Shown: in pieces, positions 50,875 through 61,509 of the stretch
Numbering within the stretch: the first letter of the stretch is position 1
Layout of the letters: each line of letters begins with the position of its first letter
Source of the DNA: Odontocerum albicorne
Lineage: Eukaryota > Arthropoda > Insecta > Trichoptera > Odontoceridae
Length of the DNA stretch: 64,000 nucleotides
Assembly (NCBI GenBank): GCA_949825065.1
Contig: OX463848.1
Coordinates: 39,911,380 to 39,975,379 of the forward strand
Direction: 5' to 3'
Program-made: the position numbers and the translations under genes
The notes under the pieces: generated by a model
Told to the model about the DNA's origin: nothing
The model's database searches: none
Seen by the model: only the letters and a program-made list of their open reading frames with translations

Positions 50875-51077
50875 ATTATTTATAATTAAGGAATTAACAT
50901 TGCGGAGGCTTAAAGACATTGTAATTTGTTATATCAAACACTGTTTATTCCACTTTTTGTAACGGTATAACCCTGTCGGTTTCAAGGCTTTCACATCATC
51001 ATCAGAGAGGAAAAACAAGACTCTTGTTGGTTATACCGTTACACAAAGTGAAATAAACAGTGTTTGTTAAACAACAT
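50875..51077. mobile_element. FB foldback copy
   Basis: Left flank attaaggaattaacattgcg, then caaacactgtttattccact and ttttgtaacggtataaccct; right arm ggttataccgttacacaaag, tgaaataaacagtgtttg. Arms of about 45 bases enclose gtttcaaggctttcacatca and tcatcagagaggaaaaac. 3'-flank similarity to the next copy (51170) is strong. Confidence 0.75.
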
Positions 51078-51169
51078 TAACATGAAGAGGATGTCGAGCT
51101 ACGAGGTAGAAACATGTGTCACGGAGATGAATATAATTAGTGGAATAACAAAAATATCATTAAGACTTA

Positions 51170-51376
51170 TATTATTTATAGTTAAGGCATTAACATTGTG
51201 GAGGTTTAAAGACATTGTAATTTGTTATATCAAACACTGTTTATTCCACTTTTTATAACGGTATAACCCTGTCGGTTTCAAGGCTTTCACATCATCATCA
51301 GGGGAGCACAAACAAGACTCTTGTTGGTTATACCGTCACACAAAGTGAAATAAACAGTGTTTGTTAAACAACATTA
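51170..51376. mobile_element. FB foldback copy, second of a tandem pair
   Basis: It repeats the 50875-51077 copy at about 93-95 percent, including the flank tagttaaggcattaacattg, arms and loop (tcatcatcaggggagcacaa). The two are separated by about 90 bases of other DNA, so they may be a local duplication or two insertions at a preferred site. Confidence 0.75.
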
Positions 51377-51379
51377 CAA

Positions 51380-51695
51380 TATACTCGTATTTATTTATTT
51401 TTCTGGTGCCATTATTAAACCAAAGATCACTACAAGGGACGCTTAGTTTCAGTGTAACATTTGACATACAAACTTAAAAATGTTCTCGAATGTATCCAAG
51501 CCCTCGGTATCCCTACAATCGAGAGGAAGTCTGTACCATGCTATAGGGTCAACTACTCTAAAAAAAAAACTGATTGAGGTGTCCCAATATGTGCACCCGA
51601 TCCACTTCAACTACGAGTATATGGTTAACATTCTGAGACCCAGACGACTTTGGTTTACCAAGTCTTGCAGAGGTTAGGTACCTAACTTATAATTA
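51380..51695. other. Unassigned
   Basis: The plus-strand 65-codon frame at 51480-51677 is balanced but unrecognised. Confidence 0.25.
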
Positions 51696-51699
51696 CACC

Positions 51700-52035
51700 G
51701 CTCCCTTGTTAAGACAGGCAGAGAGGACAGAGCGCCAGATTTTATTTTAGTGACATTTTTTATCTTCCTCGGTATCCATACAACTTTTAATGCAACCGCA
51801 ATAATTTCTTTGATTTTTCGTTACCATACTTCCCACGTTCCACTTCTGTAAAATAAGAATTTAACTCAATTATGTAAGGCAATAAGTCCATTTTGTTACT
51901 GCTTATTCATATAAATCTTATTGAAATGGACAATTTTATAATTTATACGGAAGGTGCAATGTCGTTACAGGAAAGTTTGAACGCTTCGTCCTCTTTGCCT
52001 ACCCCAGCAGGTAAACAAATTATGGTGTGTATGGT
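51700..52035. mobile_element. LINE-R terminal fragments, both strands
   Basis: 51700-51850 (minus): aggcagagaggacagagcgc, ttacccatacttccc-like block. 51960-52035 (plus): gcttcgtcctctttgcctac, then cccagcaggtaaacaaatta. Both are worn terminal blocks. Confidence 0.45.
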
Positions 52036-52039
52036 AATG

Positions 52040-52860
52040 TCATAAATCAATTATAAAAATACACGAAAGATACTTTTTACATAGTAAGTGAGCGGTAAAA
52101 TGTGTTAATTAAAAAAAATATATATTTTAAAATTTCACGGAGTAAATGAGAAAACAAGTGATTTGTGGACGAAAATTAAAGTGCAAAAAGAGAAGGAAAA
52201 AATGTACTTAAAAAAGGTATTAAATATCAAACAGAACGTTCCGAAAAAGGATGAAAATTGCAAAAGGATATAAAAATGCCGGTTATTAAGCGCTTTTGCC
52301 TCCATCATGCTAATTAAAAGAGGAACCCGCTACTTTATACCCTTGCTTTAATACCATGCGCGAGAGGATGTTGCGTTTAAAAGGTTGTATTAAAAGAAAA
52401 ATACTAGAATAAAGATGATGTAAACTGAATAACATAGCACTAAGGTGTAAGATTCTTGAAAAAGATTTTCCTTTGTTGAAGACGTTTGGAGTCCTGATTC
52501 AATGGCACACTGTGTAGAATCAAAAGTCAAATTGAATTGAGGTTAATTTGCTATAAATTCATGATAATAAATATATCAGTTTGATTTTTAAGTCACGTTA
52601 AAAGATTTTCAGTAAACGGAAACAAGTTGTTTGTCGTGCACTCTATGTTGAGCGTAATTGTATAGTATTTAAAGTAAATACGTGAAATTTGTGATAAACG
52701 AATAAGACCATTTCGTCACAGGTCTTGCCTAGTAAAGCTATTCTCTATATCCACAAAAGGGAGATTTTTTTTGGTTTCTTATGTACTTGTACTGGGTTCG
52801 CCTTGCCATTAAAACGATATAATTTTTAAATGTATTGTTAATGAAATGAAACCGAATTCA
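52040..52860. other. Unassigned, A-rich then single-copy
   Basis: No repeat or gene recognised. 52100-52290 is A-rich; 52280-52520 appears unique. Confidence 0.3.
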
Positions 52861-52862
52861 AG

Positions 52863-53215
52863 TGCAGAATTGAATCATCTCGTGCGGCTTTTAATAAAAT
52901 GAGAAGCGTATTCTGCGATGATAACCTAAACTTGAAACTTCGACAACGGTTAGTCAAATTCTACGTTTGGTCAATGTTATTGCATGCAGTGGAATCATGG
53001 ACCCTCAAAGTTGGTAGTATGAACCGACTGGAAGCATTCGAAATGTGGATGCACCGGAGAATGCTACGGATACCCTGGACGGATATGGTCAACAACACAA
53101 GGGTTCTTCAAAGAGCCAAAGTTGATACTGACCTGTTACTGACCTGCTGTACAAATTACTGACCTGATCATGCAAGACAAAATAGAGGGTTGAAGAGGGA
53201 GAGTTCAAATGATTT
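52863..53215 (+). pseudogene. LINE-V reverse transcriptase, thumb region
   Basis: From 52863 the frame reads CRIESSRAAFNKMRSVFCDD, then NLNLKLRQRLVKFYVWSMLL, HAVESWTLKVGSMNRLEAFE, MWMHRRMLRIPWTDMVNN. The AAFNKM, LLYGVESWTL and LEAFEMW-x-xRRMLRI-W motifs define this insect LINE type. After residue 100 a deletion leads to YKLLDLIMQDKIEG and a stop, which overlaps the beginning of the 33464 copy. The catalytic domain is absent. Confidence 0.75.
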
Positions 53216-53314
53216 AAGGCCGTTCCGACAGGCATAGCGGCTGGTCGAGTCATTCTTGTGTATGCGATTGAGAACAGTTCTTGCCGGCGCAGCGCAGTCT
53301 AGTGTAATTGTTAG

Positions 53315-53470
53315 GAATATTTGATCCAACCATATTAGCCTTGGTCTTCCTCTACCACGCGTTCCATTCAAATTTGCACTGTATATTTATTTTCTTAATA
53401 TTTTTTCATTCATTCGTTCCTCGTGCCCAAATCTTCTCAGAGTGATCTTCATTTTACCCAACAATAAAAT
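53315..53470 (-). mobile_element. LINE-R fragment
   Basis: tttgatccaaccatattagc, then cttcctctaccacgcgttcc, tcattcattcgttcctcgtg and cccaaatcttctcagagtga: LINE-R in reverse, well kept over 150 bases. Confidence 0.6.
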
Positions 53471-53550
53471 CGTCATTCCATGAGTAGAGTTTTAGACTCT
53501 TGGACGATTTTAATGCAGCACAAGATTATATTTTTGAGTGGGCAAAATAA

Positions 53551-53594
53551 ATGTACTCATGGTGGCAGACAGAGGTCTGCCACCATGAGTACAT
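53551..53594. repeat. Perfect 20-bp palindrome (hairpin)
   Basis: atgtactcatggtggcagac (53551-53570) and its exact reverse complement (53575-53594) enclose the 4-base loop agag. The right arm touches the first unit of the 28-bp minisatellite. It could form a stable cruciform or RNA hairpin. Confidence 0.9.
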
Positions 53595-54245
53595 ATCCAC
53601 AATATTAATGTCTTAACTATATATCCACAATATTAATGTCTTAATAACTCCACAATATTAATATCTCCACAATATTAATGTCTTAACTATATCTCCACAA
53701 TATTAATGTCTTAATATCACAATATTAATATCTCCACAATATTAATGTCTTAACTATATTTCCACAATATTAATGTCTTAACTATATAATGTAATATCTC
53801 CACAATATTAATGTTTTAATTTAATATCTCCACAGTATTAAGGTCTTAACTATATCTCCACAATATTAATGTCTTAACTATATCTCCACAATATTAATGT
53901 CTTAATATCACAATATTAATATCTCCACAATTTAAAATCTCCACAATATTAAGGTTAATGTCTTAATAACTCCTCAATATTAATATCTCCACAATATTAA
54001 TGTCTTAACTATATCTCCACAATATTAATGTCTTAATATCACAATATTAATATCTCCACAATATTAATGTCTTAACTATATTTCCACAATATTAATGTCT
54101 TAACTATATAATGTAATATCTCCACAATATTAATGTCTTAATTTAATATCTCCACAATATTAATGTCTTAACTATATCTCCACAATATTCATGTCTTAAC
54201 TATATAATTTAATGTCTCCACAATATTAATGTCTTAACTATAAAC
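53595..54245. repeat. 28-bp minisatellite with long-range period
   Basis: The basic unit is tctccacaatattaatgtct plus taactata, repeated more than 20 times with deletions. A larger period of about 322 bases is visible: ttaataactcc starts at 53641 and 53963 and the following 180 bases keep the same order of variants. Reverse-complemented, the unit matches the FB flank tagttaaggcattaacattg + tggag with about two differences. Confidence 0.85.
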
Positions 54246-54249
54246 AATG

Positions 54250-55900
54250 AACGAGTATACAAAGTTTTATTTATTGAATAGATCACTGTCATTTACAAAC
54301 CATAGAAAATGTACTAAAACATAAAAAAATATCCTCTATACTAAACTTGGAGTTACTCAATTATTCAAGATTATTCTTGTTTTCACGATTATTTAAGTAT
54401 TTTTAAGATTCCTTTTTCTTTATATCAATATTTGAATCCTCTTATTGTACTATGATTTGCAAAATCACTGAAAAAACCACCCCCTATTCTGAAAAAAGAA
54501 TCGTGAAACATACGAAATTTTAAACGCTACTAATTATATTCATAATCTTTAATCAGACCTGGAACTAAAGACTCCATCTTCCCGGTGAGAGTTGACAGTG
54601 CATGCAATCATTACTCTCCCTCCAGAGTCGGGAGGGAATGGGAATGAGATAAGCACGAGGAGGGACCAGTCGGGAGGGGAAGAGTTTTGAGAAGAAAGCG
54701 CTGGAGTGTGAACAAACTTCCTCACTTTACGACGGAACGGGATGAGCTGGAGTTATGTATTTCTTATTTTTCCCTTCTTCGTTTTCTGGAACATTTAGTC
54801 TCGGCTTTAACAGATCCTGCCTACTGTAGTTTTGTTATAATGCTCTGTAAACTTTTATTATTCAAATGCTCAGCAAACTTTTGTTAAGTTTTGTATGACT
54901 TTTATAACAGCATTAAATTCGTAGTGTAAATGAAAAGATAATTTCGCAACATTTCATTTTATTGGTAGAATTCTTGTAAAGAAACATAAAAAACTGGATA
55001 TCGGTAAAGAATAATTATTTTTTCCGGTTGGTGAGATGTGTAGAATGTGTCTATCAGAATAAAAGACACTGTACACTGGAAGATACAACTTTGATAAAAT
55101 TATTAAAGAAACATCTCCGTGACAAAAAGGAGGAAACGCTTGACCATGTGTTCTTTAACGTGTTCCCCGCGGGAAGCACAAACGCCTGTGATCTGACGAC
55201 AATCCAAGTTTCAAATCACAAATACTTAAAAAAAATGACACAAAACCGGAATAAAAATTGAACTAAAATTTAAAATAATCTTTATTCTACCGACATCTCT
55301 GAAAACCTTGTCAAATAATATATTAGTTTATGAGATATTGTTGAATAAACAGAGCGCCGAATTTATTTGGTTTCTCAATATTTCCAGCATTAACGACCTG
55401 TCGCGCGGATCGAGTCCTTCGATGAGTCTCTCTTACGTAAATAAACATTACTAAGCCTCTCTTACGTAAATAAACATTACTAGTGCTATATGCATTTGAT
55501 TGGGTGAGTGTCAGGAAGCATTGATTTGATCGTAGCATTCCTTTGTTTATTTTACGTAATGTTTAGTTTATCTCCTTTATTTAATGAGTCTCCTTAAGAG
55601 TAATGACTATTATTTATTATCAGAAAATTACTTAAGTGTCATGTTTACTTGGTGTTGTAATCAAATATCAGTGGTTCTAAACAAAATATGTGTTTAAACT
55701 TAGAAATTTAAAAACGCTGAAATTGTGCCGCGCACAGGATTCGTGGAATTTGATTTTTAACGCGGTGAACAGGTTAAGTACCCTTAACGTAGAGCTTGTT
55801 TTTTATCCTTTCTTAATGTGTCTCTTCCTGTCAATATGTCACATCTTCTCGCTTTCTCTCTTAGTTCAGCATTGATTTACTCACAAATTTTATATATAAA
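54250..55900. other. Unassigned
   Basis: A GC-rich patch with gggagggaatgggaatg at 54620-54690 and a 77-codon frame at 55028-55261 (LKKHLRDKKEETLDHVFFNV) are noted but not recognised. A short tandem duplication, ctcttacgtaaataaacatt, occurs at about 55430 and 55459. Confidence 0.3.
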
Positions 55901-55904
55901 AATC

Positions 55905-55970
55905 CCCATAGCCTTGACGACTTCCGTGTCCTAGTTGGTATAAAACTCATGTCAGATAGGTGATAGTAAC
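55905..55970 (+). repeat. SINE-B head fragment
   Basis: ttgacgacttccgtgtccta, then gttggtataaaactcatgtc. Head only. Confidence 0.45.
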
Positions 55971-56139
55971 ACATTCGGCTTAAGGTGTAGTGTAATCCAT
56001 AGTTCATCCCATTGGTCTGTCTATAAAAAGGATTTTATCAAAATAGTATTTATTTAAGATACTTATAATAGTTGCACTATACTCATGCACACGATATTAA
56101 CAATTCAGTCAATTCGATCCCATCCCTGTTGTTATGGGG

Positions 56140-56600
56140 TACAAAACACCATAAATCCCCATCCAGTGTGATCTATATTAGAAGATAGAAATCTTCTTCA
56201 TTTATGACCAACAAGGAACTGCTCAAAACTACTCGGCGACGGTACGCCTGAAATTTAAAAGTCTGCCGTCACGGGAAAAGGAAAAAACACCCATCCCAGA
56301 ACAAATCTTACTCGACTTCACGCTGAACAGCGAGAAGAAACCCTACAACACCACATCCTCGCTTGGACCGTGAAGTTCTATAAAAGCCAACAAAATCACA
56401 GAAATCCCTTAGTCGCTGCCCTGGGGGCTTACGAGAGTAAATCCGACCTACCCTTCCGTTATAAGCACAAGCTCCCGAAGCATTATCTGTTGCCTGACTA
56501 GTCCACCTACAGTATTAGCTGGGACGACCAAGGTCTGAGTGAATGTGATGGAATACAAGTAGCCTGAACGAGTGGACTTGTTTTTGCTGAATAATTAGTG
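56140..56600 (+). other. Unassigned coding-like remnant
   Basis: The segment is balanced in composition in an AT-rich setting. With one frameshift it reads MTNKELLKTTRRRYA and then LKFKSLPSREKEKTPIPEQI, LLDFTLNSEKKPYNTTSS before a stop. It continues as balanced DNA to about 56560. This could be a broken gag-like or transposon frame, but I recognise no family. Confidence 0.3.
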
Positions 56601-56604
56601 TAAG

Positions 56605-57295
56605 AATTGTTATCTAGTTATAAGTAGTATGTAGGTGTTAATTATTTCTAAGATCTCATATATTAAGATTGAATAAATAAAATAAAATGATATGTAGGAA
56701 AATAAGTTTAAATAAGTTCATAAATTATAACATATAATTAAGATTAGTTAAGTAATAAATTTGTATATAGGTATAGCCTTGACAAATGTTTGTATAGTAA
56801 TTTACTTGTTTAATAAAAAAAAAAAAAAAAGGGAAAAAGAAAATTACTCGTTGGTCAGCAAATATATAATATTTTATTTGAAACCTCCTGTATTTTTTCA
56901 ATTATTCCCTTACAATTATGTTTTTCTCCTCCCTTATCTTTTCCCACCTACCTAATTGATATCATTTCCATCAGCATCCCATTTGTGTACCCCTTCACTC
57001 TTTATGTCCCGCCCATTCCCCGCCGATAAAGAGTGACCTGTGGGCAGTGGAATATTTATGCCTGCCCAGGTAGGAACAACTCGGTTCACAAATTCCTGAC
57101 ACGGAACACACCGGAAAGGATCTCTTCAAGGAATGTTTGTACCCTGACATAATGGGGAATCCCAGATGTATTGTATTACATACAAATTTTGTTTTTCATT
57201 GTACTAGATTTTGCTTTGTTTTTTGATACTATCACAAAATAGTGGTTAATATTTCAATTATCATGATTTTTTTTATTATTTTGATAATATACTTT
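56605..57295. other. Unassigned
   Basis: AT-rich with a poly-A run at 56815-56831. 56940-57160 is balanced and apparently unique. Confidence 0.3.
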
Positions 57296-57299
57296 ATAA

Positions 57300-58335
57300 C
57301 AAATTAATTGAGAATCTATATTATTTGGTTACTTCATAAACGTTCAACATGGCGTTATCAAACAAATCTAAAACGATCCATATTATTTGGTGACTTCATT
57401 GGCAAACAAAGCATTATTTTGATATTGTATTTGATGTCAAAGGAATCGAAAAGGATACATGTTATTTGGTTACTTCTTAGGCGTTAAACATAGCGTTTTC
57501 TTGATATCAAAGGAATCGAAAGGGATCATTATTATTTGGTGACTTCATCAAAGCATTATTTTGATATCAAAGGAATCGAAAAGGATACATGTTATTTGGT
57601 TACTTCATAGACGTTAAACATATCGTTTTCTTGATATCAAAGGAATCTGAAAAGATCAATATTATTTGGTGACTTCATCAGAGCATTATCTTGATATTGT
57701 ATTTGATATCAAAGGAATCGAAAAGGATACATGTTATTTGGTTACTTCTTAGGCGTTAAACATAGCGTTTTCTTGATATCAAAGGAATCTAAAGGGATCA
57801 TTATTATTTGATTACTTCATCAGAGCATTATCTCGATATTGTATTTGATATCAAAGGAATCGAAAATGATACATGTTATTTTGTTACTTCGTAGGTGTTA
57901 AACATAGCGTTTTCTTGATATCAAAGGAATCGAAAGGGATCATTATTATTTGATTACTTCATCAGAGCATTATCTCGATATTGTATTTGATATCAAAGGA
58001 ATCAAAAGTGATCCGTGTTATATTTGACTTCATTGGTAAACAAAGTATTATCTTGAATACTATCAAAGGAATCGAAAATAGTTTGTTGTATTTGATATCA
58101 AATTAATCAAAAGAAATCCATATTATTCGGTTAATTTTCATGCAAACATTGTGTTTTCTATGAAACATAAATATTGTATTTGATATGAAAGGAATCGACA
58201 AATATCTATTTTATTCGATTGATATTGTATTTGAAATCAAATTAATCGATAATGATCCATATTATTAGCTTATGTCATAGACAAACGTAGCATTAGCATT
58301 ATATTGCATTTGATATCAAAGAAATCAAAAAGATT
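57300..58335. repeat. Dimeric satellite-like array
   Basis: caaaggaatcgaaaaggata and close variants mark unit starts at 57438, 57508, 57568, 57638, 57710, 57780, 57852, 57922 and 57994. Two unit types alternate: one with catgttatttggttacttc and gttaaacatagcgttttc, the other with cattattatttggtgac and catcagagcattatct. The dimer period is 142 bases in the middle (57568, 57710, 57852, 57994). Divergence rises toward both ends. Confidence 0.85.
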
Positions 58336-58549
58336 TCCACCCGTTCGGGTTCGGGTATGATACGCATTAGTATCCGAAAAAAATAAAAGGGTTCTTATCT
58401 GACAAAAATAACTGAAGTAACAAATGTTCGGTTAATGTAGCCGAAAACAATGTTGTCTCCTGGGCACGTTCTTCAATAAGTCTAACGCCAGTTCGGATGT
58501 TTTGAGGGACAACATGCAAATGGGTGAATAAAAAATAAATAAAAATATT

Positions 58550-58600
58550 CATATACACCATCACGCAATTTCCTTGTCAGAGTAGGCATATATTATATAT
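58550..58600 (-). repeat. LINE-R terminal fragment
   Basis: acaccatcacgcaatttcct, then tgtcagagtaggca, the reverse of the family end block. Confidence 0.4.
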
Positions 58601-58639
58601 GTATTTGCAAATAAAAAAAGTGTCATCACATTATCAAGT

Positions 58640-59200
58640 GAGTTTATTGTACTTTTTTTTTATTTTCCCCTGCGAACGGTCCTGTTATCTGGCACAAACA
58701 TTTATTTGGCAAGGGTAACGCCTCCAGAGAATCGATGCAGAGATTGATGAAGCGGCGTTGGCTTGAGCAGCTCCAGCTAACTGAACACCCTCGTTCAAGT
58801 CATCTGTCCTTACCCCGATCCCCTGCAGGGTAACTTGGAACTGGTTAACCGACTCAGGTTAAATTTAACTGCATAAAATCATAATTAAACCGCAAGTCAC
58901 TGGATGAACATTGCGAAATATTATATCACTAAAATAAAAAATAATAACACGACTTAAAATATCATTTCATAGCACAATTTTATTTTAGCTTTATTTCGTA
59001 TTATAATTTTATTATCAAATATAGTAGTGTTTGAGGAATTCAAGTAAATTATTATATATTTTTCGTGCAGTTTGCTGACGTAATAGGGAAAATCCGTCAT
59101 CTTTATCTCTTGGTTACTCTAATTTTGTTTAATTTCTTGTTAAAAATTAATAGAAATAAATTTGATAATTATTTTTTCTCATATTTTATTCCTAATGTTG
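58640..59200. other. Unassigned
   Basis: 58660-58860 is balanced (ggtaacgcctccagagaatc) and apparently unique; the rest is AT-rich. Confidence 0.3.
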
Positions 59201-59202
59201 TA

Positions 59203-60154
59203 TACTACCTTGATCAAAAAGTTTTAGGACTTTATTCATAAAATCGAAAATACAAGTTTATTCATCTAAATCGATATGGTCCCCTTCAAAGTACTCCCCA
59301 TCGACTGCAACGCACTTACGTCAGAGCTTCATCCAATCCTCGAAACACCGCTGGTACTCAATTTTCGGTGTGTCCATCAGAGCTGTCTTCGATTTTTTCA
59401 TGACATCCTCTCGGGTGCTGTTACGCGTTCAGCGAAGCGGTTACGCGTTCAGCGAAGCGGTTTTTTTAAGTCGGTTGAACAGGAAAAAGTCGCAGGGAGC
59501 CAGATCAGGTGAATTCGAAGGCTGCTGGATAGTAGTCGTGTTGTTTTTGGTAAAAAAACTCATGGAAATCATGTCTTTCGCGATTTCAACTCGGTGCTTT
59601 TTTTGCATGAAATTGAGGTCTTTCGGCACCAGTTTTGCAGCGACACGTCTGAGGCCCAAATCACTAACCAAAATGTCTTGAGCGGATCCATAAGCGATTT
59701 TCAAGTCCTCTGCCAGCTCTCTGATGGTCAATTTGCGGTTTTCGGCCAACATTTCTTTGATTTTATCGATGTTTTCATCGGTTTTCGACTGCCACTGCGT
59801 TTGTCATCCTCGGCCGACTCACGACCACTTCTGAAGCGTTCATGCCACCAAAAAACACTTCTCCAACATTTCCAAGATCTGCGGACCGTTAAATCCATTT
59901 TTTACACAAAATTTAATGCAAACTCGTTGATGCACAGTTGATGCCATTTTCAAACTTGTAAAAAATCGAAAACACGCACAAAGGTAGATGTACTCAGTAC
60001 AGCGTAACTTTTACAAACTTCAAGCTATGACGCTGAAATTTGAAGGGAAGTGTCAATGATAGATGTGGTAACCTAACAAAAAAGAAGAATTCCAATCGGG
60101 TGACTGACAGCGCCACACGGTGGCCGGTCCTAAAACTTTTTGATCAAGGTAGTA
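59203..60154 (-). mobile_element. Mariner element, internally deleted
   Basis: ctaccttgatcaaaaagttt at the left and its exact reverse complement at the right (to 60152) are terminal inverted repeats of at least 26 bases (through taggac). TA or TATA flanks both. About 950 bases, shorter than a complete 1.3-kb mariner. It carries a broken transposase on the minus strand. Confidence 0.85.
59258..59947 (-). pseudogene. Mariner transposase pseudogene
   Basis: Starts MASTVHQRVCIKFCVKNGFN at 59947. After a small deletion and frame change it reads VFWWHERFRSGRESAEDDKR, then KTDENIDKIKEMLAENRKLT, IRELAEDLKIAYGSAQDILV, SDLGLRRVAAKLVPKDLNFM: the two DNA-binding domains and their linker. The frame then jumps from AKDMIS to SPDLAPCDFFLFNRLK, so the first two catalytic Asp residues are deleted while the last (SPDLAPCD) remains. 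Next comes an exact 20-bp duplication (59421-59460), then MDTPKIEYQRCFEDWMKL, a stop where Trp is expected, and the end GDHIDLDE. Confidence 0.8.
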
Positions 60155-60295
60155 TATTGAAGCAATATAAAGAAGACACATATTTTATTTATTTTTAATG
60201 AAACTGAAAATCATTTTTAATATTGGAAATAAATAATGTTTGAATTGTAATTTCAAACAGGGAATAATAAAAAAAAACAATTTATTATTCACGTG

Positions 60296-60560
60296 TACAG
60301 CGGCGTTTAGAGAATAGATTCTCTTCAGGAACTCTTTTATTTGGGAATTAAAGCCACTACCATTGAAAGTAAAACAAATTAAATGAGTTGTGTGTAAATA
60401 CAGGAATTAAATTGCGTACTTCCCCGCATTTATATTGTGTTTGGAAAACTGCATAAAATTGATTAGGGAAGACAAACTACAAACAAATCTTTGTGGATCT
60501 TCCGATTTTTGTGATAATAACACATTCCACTCTGGGTGGGGTGTAATGTTCATATATCAT
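60296..60560 (-). mobile_element. LINE-H 3' UTR and hairpin
   Basis: agcggcgtttagagaataga, then ttctcttcaggaactctttt is the hairpin in reverse. The UTR blocks tagtggctttaattccc-like and gatcttccgatttttgtgat follow. The element continues until the TTAA of the PB copy. Confidence 0.6.
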
Positions 60561-60568
60561 CATAGATT

Positions 60569-61177
60569 TTAACCCTTACTGTCCTGTGATGTGTAACTAG
60601 TACACATTGCTTCTAAAAACTTTAATATCTCTATAAATATAATAAATACTGGGTTCAGATTTTAGGTATTCCTCCGTAATACATTTACGCATTGAATGAA
60701 AAAAATAATATTAATAATGATGAGCATTTATCGGCCACATCAGAGATATTTTGTGAAAATCGGGAATAAATTCACCAACACAATCAAACGTGTGACAGTG
60801 TGTGACGTAGGTATATTCATTCTAAAAAACCGCTTTGGGTGATGAAGCGACGCTATTCACGTCTCACTCTACTTCGGTATATGGGAACGCAAGAATAGAA
60901 TCTCAGTTCGCTCGTTTCTCTCGCTCAGTAGCCAACGGGCTTTCGTTCGAGGTGGTCGCTTCGCGCGTTTTGTCAACGTCGTCCGATGTTTTTTTTTTCA
61001 TGTTTTATGCAATTAAATTTAAATTATTAACACTTTTGACTTCAAATTTAATTAATTTAGGCGATTGGTTATGTATATTCTTATTTTTTCGATTTTAAAT
61101 CGCTCATTTTTACATGTGTATTGAATACACAGCACCGGAATGAGCCGATTTTTTTAGCACAGGAAGGGAAAGGTTAA
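60569..61177 (-). mobile_element. PB copy 5: piggyBac-like non-autonomous element
   Basis: TTAA at 60569-60572 and 61174-61177. Ends cccttactgtcctgtgatgt and gcacaggaagggaaagg. 609 bases, the closest match in length and content to copy 1, with the same tcgctcgtttctctcgctca block. No transposase; the plus-strand frame at 60835-61098 is chance. Confidence 0.8.
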
Positions 61178-61184
61178 TAAGACT

Positions 61185-61405
61185 TCCACATAAAGGGTCG
61201 TCTTCAAGTGCTTTCTGAGGATGTACACAGCTTGAGAAAGATGTGCAAATCGTATTTTTGCGTATCTCTAAACTCAATGGTATGTCAAATTAGTGAAATA
61301 AGGTTTTTGGAAATTTCCCGAAAAAGGCTTCTTTCTATTCGAGTGTTTTTCGAAGACAACTTTAGAAGACAAAGTTTGAAATTTGTCTTCTTAAGTTGTC
61401 TGAAA
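61185..61405. other. Unassigned
   Basis: A 68-codon frame at 61208-61414 is not recognised. Confidence 0.25.
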
Positions 61406-61412
61406 TTAGAAT

Positions 61413-61502
61413 GATAATTAATACACGAGTTTTGTTTTAATTAATACACGAGTTTTAATTAATACACGAGTTTTTTTATTTTAATTAATACACGAGTTTC
61501 GA
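61413..61502. repeat. Short tandem repeat of taattaatacacgagtttt
   Basis: taattaatacacgagttt occurs four times between 61413 and 61500 with T-rich spacers of differing length. Confidence 0.75.
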
Positions 61503-61509
61503 AAGAAGT

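Noticed and set aside
59594..59941. 115-codon plus-strand frame
   Set aside because: Antisense to the mariner transposase pseudogene.
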